Position numbers and translations under genes: made by a program. Under the pieces are notes generated by a model. That model was not told where the DNA came from, made no database searches, and saw only the letters and a list, made by a program, of their open reading frames with translations. Below are positions 1 to 8,142 of a stretch of DNA of 64,000 nt, in pieces (the stretch's first letter is position 1; the number at the start of each line of letters is the position of its first letter). This DNA is from Clostridiales bacterium (lineage in GTDB: Bacteria; Bacillota; Clostridia; Christensenellales; Aristaeellaceae), in NCBI GenBank assembly GCA_024684375.1, contig JAIKWZ010000018.1, positions 62,001 through 126,000 on the forward strand, given 5' to 3'.

Positions 1-2
1 TC

Positions 3-17
3 ATACCAAGCTGGTAT
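3..17. other. Short inverted repeat at window edge
   Basis: ATACCA and TGGTAT are separated by AGC, giving a perfect 6-bp hairpin with a 3-nt loop. No T-run follows on either strand. It lies beyond the murG terminator and may be an operator or part of a feature cut off by the window edge. Its function is unknown. Confidence 0.25.
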
Positions 18-58
18 ACGAGTTGCGTCTTGATTGCTGCGTTTTGGAATAATAGCGG

Positions 59-87
59 ACAAAAAAGAAAGCGCGGTGTTCCGCGCT
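59..87 (-). terminator. Rho-independent terminator of murG
   Basis: Read on the minus strand, AGCGCGG pairs with CCGCGCT around a 4-nt loop and is followed by TTTCTTTTTT. The left arm overlaps the murG stop codon (TAG at 86-88), so the terminator is embedded in the gene end. Confidence 0.9.
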
Positions 88-1150
88 ATTTCTTTGCGTA
101 TTTGTATATGTTCTCGATTATCTTGCCGCTGCCATCGTGTGTGGGCTCGCGCATCATGCATTCTATGAGCTCGCCGCGGTCGTGGTAGACTTCGATTATC
201 CGGCTGAGCAGCGTTTCGGCGGTCATGTCCTTTTGCTCCAGCACTCGAGCGAAGCCCCTGCGCAGGAAGGAGAAAGCGTTAACCACCTGGTCGCCCCGTG
301 AGGCTTCGGTGGGGTAGGGGATGAGCAGCGTTGGCTTTCTCAGCGCAAGCAGCTCGCAGATGGAGTTGGAGCCCGCGCGTGACACCACCACGTCAGCCAT
401 GGTCAGCGCGTCGGCCATCTCCTCGTTCAGGTATTCCACCTGCACATATCCGGGCGTGCGCTCGTAAAGGTCGTCCAGGTTGCCGTTGCCGCAGATGTGC
501 AGCACCTGGAAAATGGCCGTCAGTTCGTCCAGTATCCCCCTGGCGGCGCGGTTTATGGCCTGAGCGCCGCTGGAGCCGCCCATGACGAGCAATACGGGTT
601 TGTCATTGGTGAAGCCGAAGGTCCTGAGCCCGCGTTCGCGGCTGCCTTTGAACAGTTCCTCGCGTATCGGAGCGCCTACGTAAACGCCCTTTTTTCCGGC
701 ATTTTTCGCGGTCTCGGGAAAGGTCGTCAAAAGCGCCTTTGCAAAGGGCTTGCACAGCTTGTTGGCCAGGCCGCTGGTCATGTCGCTTTCGTGGATCAGC
801 GCGGGCACGCCCTTAAGCTTCGCCGCCACGACCACGGGCAGGCCTACGTAGCCGCCCTTGGAAAACACTATGTCGGGCTTGAGTTCCTCGATTATCTTTC
901 GGGATTCGCTTATGCCCTTTATGGTGCGGCCCACGTCGCTTATGTTCTTGGCGGACAGATATCTGCGCAGCTTGCCGGCAGGTATCGAGTGATAAGTCAC
1001 GCCCGCGACCTTGGTCATGATGTCTCTTTCCATGCCGTTTTCCGTGCCCACGTAATGTATCTCCCAGCCGTCCTGGATCAGGCGCGGAATAATGGCCAGA
1101 TGGGGAGTGACGTGCCCCGCGGTGCCGCCGCCGGTAAGGATGATCTTCAT
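86..1150 (-). CDS. murG: MurG, lipid II-forming N-acetylglucosaminyltransferase
   Basis: MurG adds GlcNAc from UDP-GlcNAc to lipid I at the inner face of the membrane, the last cytoplasmic step of peptidoglycan precursor synthesis. The protein is 354 residues, normal for the family. The N-terminal glycine loop GGGTAGHVTPHLA (from residue 7) has Ala in place of the second Gly of the usual GTGGH, a variant I know from clostridial MurG proteins. GGSSGAQAIN in the C-terminal lobe is the UDP-sugar binding loop typical of GT-B enzymes. The ATG is preceded by GGAG at good spacing and by a TATAAT box. It appears monocistronic, since a terminator follows directly and the next operon upstream has its own promoter. 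No other mur or fts gene adjoins it, unlike the usual dcw cluster. Confidence 0.95.
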   Translation of the reverse strand: MKIILTGGGTAGHVTPHLAIIPRLIQDGWEIHYVGTENGMERDIMTKVAGVTYHSIPAGKLRRYLSAKNISDVGRTIKGISESRKIIEELKPDIVFSKGGYVGLPVVVAAKLKGVPALIHESDMTSGLANKLCKPFAKALLTTFPETAKNAGKKGVYVGAPIREELFKGSRERGLRTFGFTNDKPVLLVMGGSSGAQAINRAARGILDELTAIFQVLHICGNGNLDDLYERTPGYVQVEYLNEEMADALTMADVVVSRAGSNSICELLALRKPTLLIPYPTEASRGDQVVNAFSFLRRGFARVLEQKDMTAETLLSRIIEVYHDRGELIECMMREPTHDGSGKIIENIYKYAKK

Positions 1151-1182
1151 CTGCTTCGCTCCGTTATCGGAAGTATGGAGCG

Positions 1183-1188
1183 ATTATA
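1183..1188 (-). promoter_or_regulatory. -10 box of the murG promoter
   Basis: A perfect TATAAT on the minus strand lies 33 nt upstream of the murG ATG. No convincing -35 hexamer is visible. It lies just before the PfkB stop codon, so murG can be transcribed separately from the operon behind it. Confidence 0.6.
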
Positions 1189-1210
1189 CTCCTTTTTCTT
1201 TGCCGCTGTT

Positions 1211-2074
1211 TTATGGGGCGGTAAATTGAGCTTTAATTTCGTTTTGAGATAAACGTTCAAAGGCCAGTCTCTGGCCAAGCAGCGCTGCTTCCTTGGCGCT
1301 GAGCCCCTGGGCGGCGCCTATCGCGAGCCCCGCGCACAGGCAGTCTCCCGCGCCGGTGGTCTGGCAGGCAAATGTTTTTTCGGGCGGCAGCAACCCCTCG
1401 CCGTCCTCGCCCAGGAAATACAGGCCTTCCTTTCCCAGAGAAATATACACGCGCTGTATGCCCATGCGGACGAGCGCCCGCGCGGCAGCGGAGGGGGAGC
1501 TTTCTCCCGTGAGGAAAGATGCCTCCAACAGATTGGGCTTGAACGCCCTGAGCAGGGGGAACAGGGGCTTCAGGCGCGCGCATTTGCTGACGCTCACCGT
1601 GTCGGCTATCAGCGGTACGCGGACGTTTTCGGAAACGGCCCTGAGCGCTTCTTCGGAGAGGTTCGCGTCCACAACGCAGGCGCCGCAGCGGTTTATGTCA
1701 TCCGCGGCGGCCTTTACCGCTCCGTGGCTCAGCTGTTCCACGGCGGACATGTCGTTGACCGCCAGAAGCATTTCTCCGTCCCGGGAGTGAAGGGACAGGT
1801 ACATGCCTTCACCCTCCGGGACGTTGACGGCGCGGGAAATGTCCATGCCCCGTTTAAGGCAGTCCTGCTTAAGCGCATCGCCTGCCAGTCCGCCCGGCAG
1901 GGCGGTCACAAACAGCACGCGCTGCCCTTGCTCCGTCAGCGCCGCAGCGATGTTGCGCCCCACGCCACCGGGGGAAAGGCTGATATGGCCGGGATTGCTG
2001 TCGCCGGGGCGCGTTTCTCCGGAGATAACGCCCGTCACATCCAGGTTTATGCCGCCAATGACCGCGAAGTTCAT
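1211..2074 (-). CDS. PfkB-family carbohydrate/nucleoside kinase (pseudouridine kinase-like)
   Basis: A 287-residue ribokinase-fold kinase. The N-terminus has GGINLDVTG, then DSNPG and GGVGRN (residues 25-41). The combination DSNPG plus GGVGRNIA is characteristic of pseudouridine kinases (PsuK). TTGAGD near the C-terminus carries the catalytic Asp and anion hole of the PfkB family. The chosen ATG overlaps the recQ stop as ATGA. A longer open frame continues upstream inside recQ but has no ribosome site and codes low-complexity residues. It is the last gene of the SDR-RecQ-PfkB operon. The usual partner PsuG (pseudouridine-5'-phosphate glycosidase) is not next to it, so substrate assignment stays open among nucleosides and sugars. 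Confidence 0.85.
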   Translation of the reverse strand: MNFAVIGGINLDVTGVISGETRPGDSNPGHISLSPGGVGRNIAAALTEQGQRVLFVTALPGGLAGDALKQDCLKRGMDISRAVNVPEGEGMYLSLHSRDGEMLLAVNDMSAVEQLSHGAVKAAADDINRCGACVVDANLSEEALRAVSENVRVPLIADTVSVSKCARLKPLFPLLRAFKPNLLEASFLTGESSPSAAARALVRMGIQRVYISLGKEGLYFLGEDGEGLLPPEKTFACQTTGAGDCLCAGLAIGAAQGLSAKEAALLGQRLAFERLSQNEIKAQFTAP

Positions 2075-3843
2075 TCTTCTTCCTCCCAAAGCCGTATCTC
2101 GTTCATGAACAGAGTGCCGTAGGCGGCAAGCTTCGCCTGACCGACGCCGCTGATGGCCAGGAATTCGCTGTCGGTATGGGGCCGCGTTTTTACCATCTGG
2201 GAAAGCGTAGCGTCGGAAAACACCATGTAGGGCGCCACATGCTTTCTGCGGGCGATGTCCATCCGGAGGGTCTTGAGCCGCTTGAGCAGCCCCGCTGCCG
2301 CGCTTTTGCCGGAGCTTTTGGGCGCGGCGCTGCTTTTTTCGGGAAGGGAAAAGGTGAGCCCGTCGCATACGGAGCAATGGCCACAGCTGTCCTGGGCCTT
2401 TTCGCCAAAGTAGTCAAGCAGGTTTTTTCTCAGGCAGCTCCCGCTTACGGCATATTCCTTCATACGATCGAGCCGAGCCCGGGCGGCGCGTTTCAACGGC
2501 GCGGCCTCGCTGAAACTCAGCCCAGCGTCTTCTCCCAGATGGTCAATCAGCCCGCCCTGCAGCACCAGATCCTGCGGGGAATAGATGAGCGCGCAGTGCG
2601 CGATAAGTCCGTCTCGTCCTGCCCTGCCTGCTTCCTGATAGTAGCTTTCCATGTCCTTGGGCAGGTTGTAGTGGATCACGAAGCGCACGTTGCTTTTGTC
2701 AATTCCCATGCCGAAGGCGTTGGTGGCCACGATCACGGGGTATTCGTCGTTTGAGAACGCCTCCTGATTGCGCGAACGTTCCTTTTCGCTCAGCCCCGCG
2801 TGGTAGCGTGTGGCGGTAATGCCGTTTGCGTTCAGCTTTTCGCAGACCTCCTCGACCAGCTTGCGGGTAGCGCAGTAGATTATGCCGCTCATGTCACGAT
2901 AGGTCTGCATAAGGCTCAAAAGCGCGGGCAGCTTGGAGCGGGTCTGCACCACCGTGAAGTACAGGTTGGGACGGTCGAAGCTGTTGACCTGAATAAAAGG
3001 AGAATCCAGCTTCAGCAGCTCCACCGTGTCATCCCTGACTTTGGGCGTGGCGGTGGCGGTAAACGCCGCCAGTCGAGGGCGTGAGGGAAGCTGCTCGACA
3101 AAGGCGGTTATGTCCAGATACGCGGGGCGGAAGTCCTGCCCCCACTGGGAAATGCAGTGCGCCTCGTCCACCGCCACAAGGCTGATGGGTATTTCCCGGC
3201 ACAGCCTGATAAAGCGGGGAGTCAGCAGACGTTCGGGCGCGACATAAATGATCTTATACGCGCCCTCCCGCGCCAGGGACAGGGCGTCTGAAAGCTGCCC
3301 CTCGCTCAGGGAGGAATTCAGGAACGCGCAGGGGATGCCGTTCATCTTAAGCGCGCCCACCTGATCCTTCATAAGGGAAATAAGAGGGGAAATGACTATC
3401 GCCGTGCCCTCCAGGCACAGGGCGGGGATCTGGTAGCACAGGCTCTTTCCCGCGCCCGTGGGCATGATGGCCAGCGTGTCCCGGCCGGCCAGTATGGAGG
3501 AAATGACTTTTTCCTGCCCTTCCCGGAAGGAGTCGAAGCCGAAAAACTCTTTAAGCACGTCAAGAGGCGGCCTGACGGGAGCGGGAAGGGGGACGGACGG
3601 CGTGTCTTCGCCTATGTACTGGAAGCGGGGGCGGGTAATGCCGTCGCGTGTCACCGTTTCGGTCCACATGGACAGGGGTCGCACCCACACGCGCTCGTTA
3701 TTGGGAGTATCGCCGCACTCGTACAGCGCGCGGTACACCACCATGGTCTCGTCCGTCTCGGAGTGGCGGGCGAGGTATAATAACTCGTATTCGCCGCCCT
3801 TGAAATGGCGGTATTTGCCTTTTTTGGGAAGATCGCCGCCCAT
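2071..3843 (-). CDS. recQ: RecQ-type DNA helicase with N-terminal DUF1653 domain
   Basis: An ATP-dependent 3'-5' DNA helicase of 590 residues. Residues 1 to about 62 form a DUF1653-like module (KGKYRHFKGGEYELL, ARHSETDETMVVYRAL, VWVRPLSMW). It is followed by the superfamily 2 core: Walker A PTGAGKS, DEAH box in VDEAHCISQWGQDFRP, FTATAT, and motif VI QEAGRAGRDG. A Cys cluster (SCLRK...DSCGHCSVCD) forms the RecQ zinc site. An HRDC-like segment (LKRLKTLRMDIARRK...ISGVGQAKL) ends the protein. The RQC winged-helix region normally found between zinc site and HRDC seems to be missing. The ATG overlaps the upstream SDR stop (TGATG). DUF1653 proteins are usually free-standing 60-80-residue proteins, so the fusion is noteworthy. 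Confidence 0.93.
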   Translation of the reverse strand: MGGDLPKKGKYRHFKGGEYELLYLARHSETDETMVVYRALYECGDTPNNERVWVRPLSMWTETVTRDGITRPRFQYIGEDTPSVPLPAPVRPPLDVLKEFFGFDSFREGQEKVISSILAGRDTLAIMPTGAGKSLCYQIPALCLEGTAIVISPLISLMKDQVGALKMNGIPCAFLNSSLSEGQLSDALSLAREGAYKIIYVAPERLLTPRFIRLCREIPISLVAVDEAHCISQWGQDFRPAYLDITAFVEQLPSRPRLAAFTATATPKVRDDTVELLKLDSPFIQVNSFDRPNLYFTVVQTRSKLPALLSLMQTYRDMSGIIYCATRKLVEEVCEKLNANGITATRYHAGLSEKERSRNQEAFSNDEYPVIVATNAFGMGIDKSNVRFVIHYNLPKDMESYYQEAGRAGRDGLIAHCALIYSPQDLVLQGGLIDHLGEDAGLSFSEAAPLKRAARARLDRMKEYAVSGSCLRKNLLDYFGEKAQDSCGHCSVCDGLTFSLPEKSSAAPKSSGKSAAAGLLKRLKTLRMDIARRKHVAPYMVFSDATLSQMVKTRPHTDSEFLAISGVGQAKLAAYGTLFMNEIRLWEEEE

Positions 3844-4559
3844 CAGCCGATAAAACCTCCGTCCACACCAAGTATCTGTCCGGTTATAAAGCCCGCGTCT
3901 TCGCCAAGCAGGAAGCACACCGCTTTGGCGACCTCCTCGGGGGAGCCCAGCCTGCCAAGCGGCGTGGCGCCGCACAACTCCGCTTTGTCGGACGCGGTCA
4001 GGTCACTGTTCATGTCCGTGTCGATCACGCCGGGACACACGCAATTGACCCGGACTCCGGAGGGACCGACCTCTTTTGCCAGCGCCCTGGTAAGGCCGAT
4101 GAGGGCCGCTTTCGCGGCGGAATAATGCACCTCGCAGCTGGCGCCCTGTATGCCCCACACGCTGGAAACAGTGACGATGGAGCCGCTTTTCCGGGAGATC
4201 ATCCCGGGCAGCACTGACTGGATGAGGTAGATCTGCCCGTCCAGATCCACTCCGCACAAACGCCGCCACATTTCGGGCGTCACGTCGGTAAACAGCCCTT
4301 TTAGCGCCACGCCCGCCGCGCACACGAGACCTTCGATCTTTCCCATACGGCGTTTGGCTTCGTCGACTGCCAGGGCGACCTGCACCGGATCGTTCACGTC
4401 GCACTTGATCGGAAACGCGCCCGTCAGCCTCTCGACCTCGCGGGCGGCCTCCTCGTTTTTCTCGTACAGGAAACTCACGCACTTGCCCGCTTCGGCAAGC
4501 GCCTTGACTACTGCCTTCCCGATCCCACGGGATCCGCCGGAAACAAGAACGGTCTGCAT
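3843..4559 (-). CDS. Short-chain dehydrogenase/reductase (EF-P 5-aminopentanone reductase / FabG-like)
   Basis: An NAD(P)H-dependent Rossmann-fold oxidoreductase, 238 residues. The cofactor loop SGGSRGIG opens the protein, CAAG replaces the usual NNAG, the catalytic Ser lies in VTVSSVWG, and the Tyr-Lys pair is in HYSAAKAA. C-terminal PGVIDTDMN and ITGQILGVDGG are family landmarks. The motif WGIQGASCEVHYSAAK resembles clostridial proteins annotated as elongation factor P 5-aminopentanone reductase (YmfI-like). A FabG-type ketoacyl-ACP reductase is the alternative, though no fatty-acid genes adjoin it. The ATG was chosen because GAGGAG lies 7 nt upstream; an upstream in-frame ATG has no ribosome site. 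First gene of a three-gene overlapping operon. Confidence 0.85.
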   Translation of the reverse strand: MQTVLVSGGSRGIGKAVVKALAEAGKCVSFLYEKNEEAAREVERLTGAFPIKCDVNDPVQVALAVDEAKRRMGKIEGLVCAAGVALKGLFTDVTPEMWRRLCGVDLDGQIYLIQSVLPGMISRKSGSIVTVSSVWGIQGASCEVHYSAAKAALIGLTRALAKEVGPSGVRVNCVCPGVIDTDMNSDLTASDKAELCGATPLGRLGSPEEVAKAVCFLLGEDAGFITGQILGVDGGFIG

Positions 4560-4587
4560 CTCAAGCTCCTCAATAAAATCTGAGAAC

Positions 4588-4616
4588 ATTTTAGTGCGAA
4601 GCATAGAAAAAAGCAA
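4588..4616 (-). promoter_or_regulatory. Promoter of the SDR-recQ-pfkB operon
   Basis: On the minus strand TTGCTT (-35) and TAAAAT (-10) are separated by 17 nt, ending about 29 nt before the SDR start codon. The three downstream genes overlap, so one transcript is expected. Confidence 0.65.
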
Positions 4617-4677
4617 GGACAGAATACGGAAATTCCGTGACTTTCTGTTAAGCGGGCAGAAGGCTCAGACCAAATGA

Positions 4678-4710
4678 CAGCGCGGCGGGCTTGCGTTTCC
4701 GACCGCGCTG
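4678..4710 (+). other. GC-rich hairpin between divergent genes
   Basis: CAGCGCGG pairs with CCGCGCTG across a 17-nt loop, followed by ATTTTATAT. It is terminator-like in the plus direction, yet no plus-strand gene ends here. It may block stray transcription or be a relic. The rest of 4617-4740 shows no gene. Confidence 0.3.
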
Positions 4711-4740
4711 ATTTTATATAACAAGATATTTTTGACCCCC

Positions 4741-4769
4741 TTCCATTTTACGGCGATATGTGGTATAAA
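4741..4769 (+). promoter_or_regulatory. Extended -10 promoter of the fucosidase gene
   Basis: TTCCAT, 17-nt spacer, then TATAAA preceded by TGG (extended -10, TGnTATAAA). The ribosome site AGGAGG and ATG follow 22-35 nt downstream. Confidence 0.5.
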
Positions 4770-4803
4770 AAGGGAGAGAGAGATCACATCAGGAGGAGCC
4801 TAT

Positions 4804-6276
4804 ATGAGCGGAAAAAGCGAGATAACGCGGTTTGAGCCCACGTTCGAATCTTTAAAGCAGTATTCGGCGCCGGACTGGTTCCGCGACGCCAAGTTCGGCA
4901 TCTGGAGCCACTGGGGTCCCCAGAGCGTGCCTATGTTCGGTGACTGGTACGCCCGCAATATGTACATACAGGGCACCCCGCAGTACGAGTATCACATAAG
5001 GCACTACGGGCACCCGTCCAAATTCGGCTATAAAGACCTGGTGCAATTGTGGAAGGCGGAAAACTTCGACCCCGAGGGGCTGATGGACAAGTACGTGAAG
5101 GCGGGCGCGCGCTACTTCGTGGCGCAGGCGACCCACCATGACCATTTCTTCAACTACGCTTCAAAAGTTAACCGCATGAACAGCGTGAACGTGGGCCCTC
5201 ACAAGGACATCGTGGCGCTGTGGCAGGCGGCGGCGAAAAAGCGCGGCCTGCCCTTCGGGATCACCGAGCACCTGGGCGCGTCGTTCGCCTGGTGGCGGGT
5301 CAACAAGGGCTGCGACGCCACGGGGCCCTACGCGGGCGTGCCGTACGACGGCAACGACCCCGCCTACAGGGATTTCTATTTCGACAACTACGAGCACGGG
5401 CTGGAGGAACCGGAGCATGCGCGGCCCTGGTACACGTCCAACCCCGCCTTCCGCGCCTACTGGCTCAAGGCGGTCAAGGAGATGATAGATACCTTTAAGC
5501 CGGATCTGCTCTACACCGACGGTTCGCTTCCGTTCGGCAGCAACTGGGACGTGAAGGCCGGCAGCTTCGATCCCACCGACTATACCATAGGGCTGGAGGC
5601 TGTCGCTTACCTGTACAACAGTTCCATAGCCGAGCACGGAAAGAACAACGCGGTGTACCTGCAGAAGGACAGGCGGCCGGAGATCTACCGCGTGGGCACG
5701 CTGGACATCGAAAAAAGCCAGCTGCCCGGCGCGATGCCCGAACCCTGGCACACGGATACCTGCATAGGCAACTGGTTCTACGACGTGCACAAGCCTTACA
5801 AGAGCCCGGAGCAGATAATCGAGATGCTGGTGGACATCATGTCCAAAAACGGCACCATGCTGCTAAACGTCCTGCAGCGCCCCGACGGCACCATCGACGA
5901 TGAGGCGGAGTTCATACTCAAAAAGCTGGCCGAGTGGTTCAGTGTGTGCGCAGAGGCGGTGTACGATACGCGTCCCTGGCGCGTGTTCAGTGAGGGGAGC
6001 ACCTTCGTGAAGCTCGAAGGCTTCACCGAGGAAAAGACGCGCTGGACGGCGGACGACCTGCGCTTCGTGCAGAAGGACGGATACGTGTACGCCTTCCTGA
6101 TGGGCGCGAGGGGCGGCGAGACAGTTGCCATACGCAGTTTCGGGGATCAGCAGGTGAATTCCGTGGAGCTGCTGGGCTGCGGCGCGGTGCCCTTTACGCA
6201 GGAATTGGGAGTGGTCCTGGTCAAACTGCCCGACCGCCTGCCCGTGTTCTGCGTCAACACGCTGAAGATACGCTGA
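4804..6276 (+). CDS. Alpha-L-fucosidase, GH29 family
   Basis: This retaining glycosidase removes alpha-L-fucose from glycans. The protein is 490 residues, normal for GH29. The opening WFRDAKFGIWSHWGPQ is the classic GH29 N-terminal block, followed by AKYFVAQ-like GARYFVAQATHHDHF. The nucleophile is predicted to be Asp239 in DLLYTDGS. MLLNVLQRPDGTI is the family block near the end of the barrel. No signal peptide is present, so it should act in the cytosol on imported oligosaccharides. The ATG at 4804 follows AGGAGGAGCC; an in-frame start 72 nt upstream lacks a ribosome site. It stands alone, bounded by its own promoter and terminator. No fucose catabolic genes are in the window. Confidence 0.92.
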   Translation: MSGKSEITRFEPTFESLKQYSAPDWFRDAKFGIWSHWGPQSVPMFGDWYARNMYIQGTPQYEYHIRHYGHPSKFGYKDLVQLWKAENFDPEGLMDKYVKAGARYFVAQATHHDHFFNYASKVNRMNSVNVGPHKDIVALWQAAAKKRGLPFGITEHLGASFAWWRVNKGCDATGPYAGVPYDGNDPAYRDFYFDNYEHGLEEPEHARPWYTSNPAFRAYWLKAVKEMIDTFKPDLLYTDGSLPFGSNWDVKAGSFDPTDYTIGLEAVAYLYNSSIAEHGKNNAVYLQKDRRPEIYRVGTLDIEKSQLPGAMPEPWHTDTCIGNWFYDVHKPYKSPEQIIEMLVDIMSKNGTMLLNVLQRPDGTIDDEAEFILKKLAEWFSVCAEAVYDTRPWRVFSEGSTFVKLEGFTEEKTRWTADDLRFVQKDGYVYAFLMGARGGETVAIRSFGDQQVNSVELLGCGAVPFTQELGVVLVKLPDRLPVFCVNTLKIR

Positions 6277-6300
6277 AAACGGCGGCGGAGCTTATCCATG

Positions 6301-6335
6301 CTTGCAGACTGCACAAAAGCGGCCTGCAAGTTTTT
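6301..6335 (+). terminator. Terminator of the fucosidase gene
   Basis: CTTGCAG pairs with CTGCAAG around an interior GC pairing and is followed by TTTTT. It separates the fucosidase from the glnS operon. Confidence 0.8.
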
Positions 6336-6347
6336 AACATAATCAGC

Positions 6348-6376
6348 TTTTACTAAATCCGAAAATGTGATATAAT
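6348..6376 (+). promoter_or_regulatory. Promoter of the glnS operon
   Basis: A perfect TATAAT (6371-6376) with a weak TTTTAC -35 at 17-nt spacing. AAGGAG and the glnS ATG lie about 20-30 nt downstream. It is the only clear promoter before the long housekeeping run to 18.6 kb. Confidence 0.6.
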
Positions 6377-6406
6377 ACTTCTATATGTTTAAAAGGAGAA
6401 GTATAT

Positions 6407-8122
6407 ATGGCTGACACCGAAAGGACGGCGCAGAACTTTATAGAGGAATTTGTTGAGGAGGATCTGGCCAGCGGCCGCTTCGACCATGTGCGCACCCGCT
6501 TCCCGCCCGAGCCCAACGGCTATCTTCATATAGGTCACGTAAAGGCGCTGTGCATCGACTTCGGCATCGCGCAGAAATACGGCGGCAAGTGCAACCTGCG
6601 CTTTGACGACACCAACCCCGCCAAGGAGGACACGGTGTTCGTCGAGGGCATACAGAGGGACATCGAGTGGCTGGGCTTCAAATGGGACAAGCTCCATTTC
6701 GCCAGCGACTTTTTCCCGCGCCTGTACGAGATAGCGAAGGACCTTATCCGCAAGGGGCTGGCGTACGTGGACGACCAGAGCCCCGAGGAAATGCGCAAAA
6801 ACCGCGGTACGCTTACCGCGCCAGGAGTGGATTCTCCGTACCGCAACCGTTCCGTGGAAGAAAACCTCGATCTCTTTGAGCGCATGAAGAACGGCGAATT
6901 CCCGGACGGCAGCCGCGTGCTGAGGGCAAAAATAGATATGTCTTCTCCCAATGTGCTCATGCGCGACCCCACCATCTACCGCATCAAGCGCTGCCACCAT
7001 CACAGGACGGGCGACGAGTGGTGCATTTATCCGATGTACGATTTCCAGCACCCGATACAGGACGCGATCGAGGGCGTGACCCACTCTTTATGCTCCCTGG
7101 AGTATGAGATCCACCGCCCCCTGTACGACTGGATGGTGCACAACGCCGGAGGCTTTGACCAGCCACCCCGCCAGATCGAGTTCGCCAGGCTCAACCTTAC
7201 CCGCACGCTTCTGAGCAAGCGTTACCTGCGCTATATGGTGGAAAACCATATCGTGAGCGGCTGGGACGACCCGCGCATGCCCACATTGGTGGCCATGAGG
7301 CGCAGGGGCTACCCCGCCGAGGCGGTAAAAGACTTCCTTGTGCGCGTGGGCGTGGCCAAGGCGGACAGCGTGGTGGACGGCGCGCTGCTGGAGGCTTGCG
7401 TGCGCGACGCGCTGGGCGACAGTGCTCCGCGCGGCATGGCGGTGCTCAAGCCCCTTAAGCTCACCCTCTCCAACTGGGAAGAAGGCAAGGTGGACGTCAT
7501 CACCATGGAAAACCACCCCGACCACCCGGAAATGGGCACGCGGGAAGTGCGTTTCACCAAGCACCTGTTCATCGAGCAGGACGACTTCATGCTGGAGCCG
7601 GTCAAGAAATTCTTCCGCCTGGCGCCCGGCAAGGAAGTGCGCTTGAAGGGCGCGTACATAATCAAGTGCGAGGACGTGGTCCTGGACGAAAACGGCAACG
7701 TGACCGAAGTGCTGTGCAGCGTGGACCTTTCCAGCCGCTCCGGCAGCGAAGGCGCGGACAGGAAGGTCAAGGGCACCCTGCACTGGATAAGCGAGCTTGA
7801 CGCGGTGAAGGCTGAGGTGAGGCTGTACGAGCCTCTGATACTGGACGAAGACCAGGCGGCGGAAGCGCCCGAAGAGGCTTCCGAAGAAGAGGAAGAAAAC
7901 ACTTCCGCTCCCAAGGGCTTCAGCGCGAAGATCAACCCCGACAGCCTGGTCACGCTGACCGGCTGCATGGTGGAGCCGGTCATAGCCGCCAGCAGCGCGG
8001 GCGACCGCTTCCAGTTCCTGAGGCAGGGTTATTTCTGCAAGGATCAGGATTCCACACCCGAAAAGCCCGTTTTCAACCGTATAGTGCCACTTAAGGACAG
8101 CTGGGCGAAGCAGAAGCAATAA
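6407..8122 (+). CDS. glnS: Glutaminyl-tRNA synthetase
   Basis: It charges tRNA-Gln directly with glutamine. The 571-residue class I enzyme has the HIGH motif in PEPNGYLHIGHVKAL, the GlnRS block FDDTNPAKE, and LLSKRYL as the KMSKS-type loop. A C-terminal beta-barrel anticodon-binding region follows (from about residue 345). An acidic low-complexity insert of Glu-rich residues (EAPEEASEEEEE) lies near residue 485 within that region. Many Firmicutes lack GlnRS and use the GatCAB route, so its presence is a useful lineage marker. The ATG follows AAGGAG. It heads the operon with plsX, acpP, rnc, smc and ftsY. Confidence 0.95.
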   Translation: MADTERTAQNFIEEFVEEDLASGRFDHVRTRFPPEPNGYLHIGHVKALCIDFGIAQKYGGKCNLRFDDTNPAKEDTVFVEGIQRDIEWLGFKWDKLHFASDFFPRLYEIAKDLIRKGLAYVDDQSPEEMRKNRGTLTAPGVDSPYRNRSVEENLDLFERMKNGEFPDGSRVLRAKIDMSSPNVLMRDPTIYRIKRCHHHRTGDEWCIYPMYDFQHPIQDAIEGVTHSLCSLEYEIHRPLYDWMVHNAGGFDQPPRQIEFARLNLTRTLLSKRYLRYMVENHIVSGWDDPRMPTLVAMRRRGYPAEAVKDFLVRVGVAKADSVVDGALLEACVRDALGDSAPRGMAVLKPLKLTLSNWEEGKVDVITMENHPDHPEMGTREVRFTKHLFIEQDDFMLEPVKKFFRLAPGKEVRLKGAYIIKCEDVVLDENGNVTEVLCSVDLSSRSGSEGADRKVKGTLHWISELDAVKAEVRLYEPLILDEDQAAEAPEEASEEEEENTSAPKGFSAKINPDSLVTLTGCMVEPVIAASSAGDRFQFLRQGYFCKDQDSTPEKPVFNRIVPLKDSWAKQKQ

Positions 8123-8142
8123 GATTTTTTCGGAGGTATACC

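Noticed and set aside
2075..2377. Upstream extension of the PfkB kinase by about 100 residues
   Set aside because: The added residues are Arg/Gln-rich read-through of recQ in another frame; the ATG overlapping the recQ stop gives the canonical kinase start.
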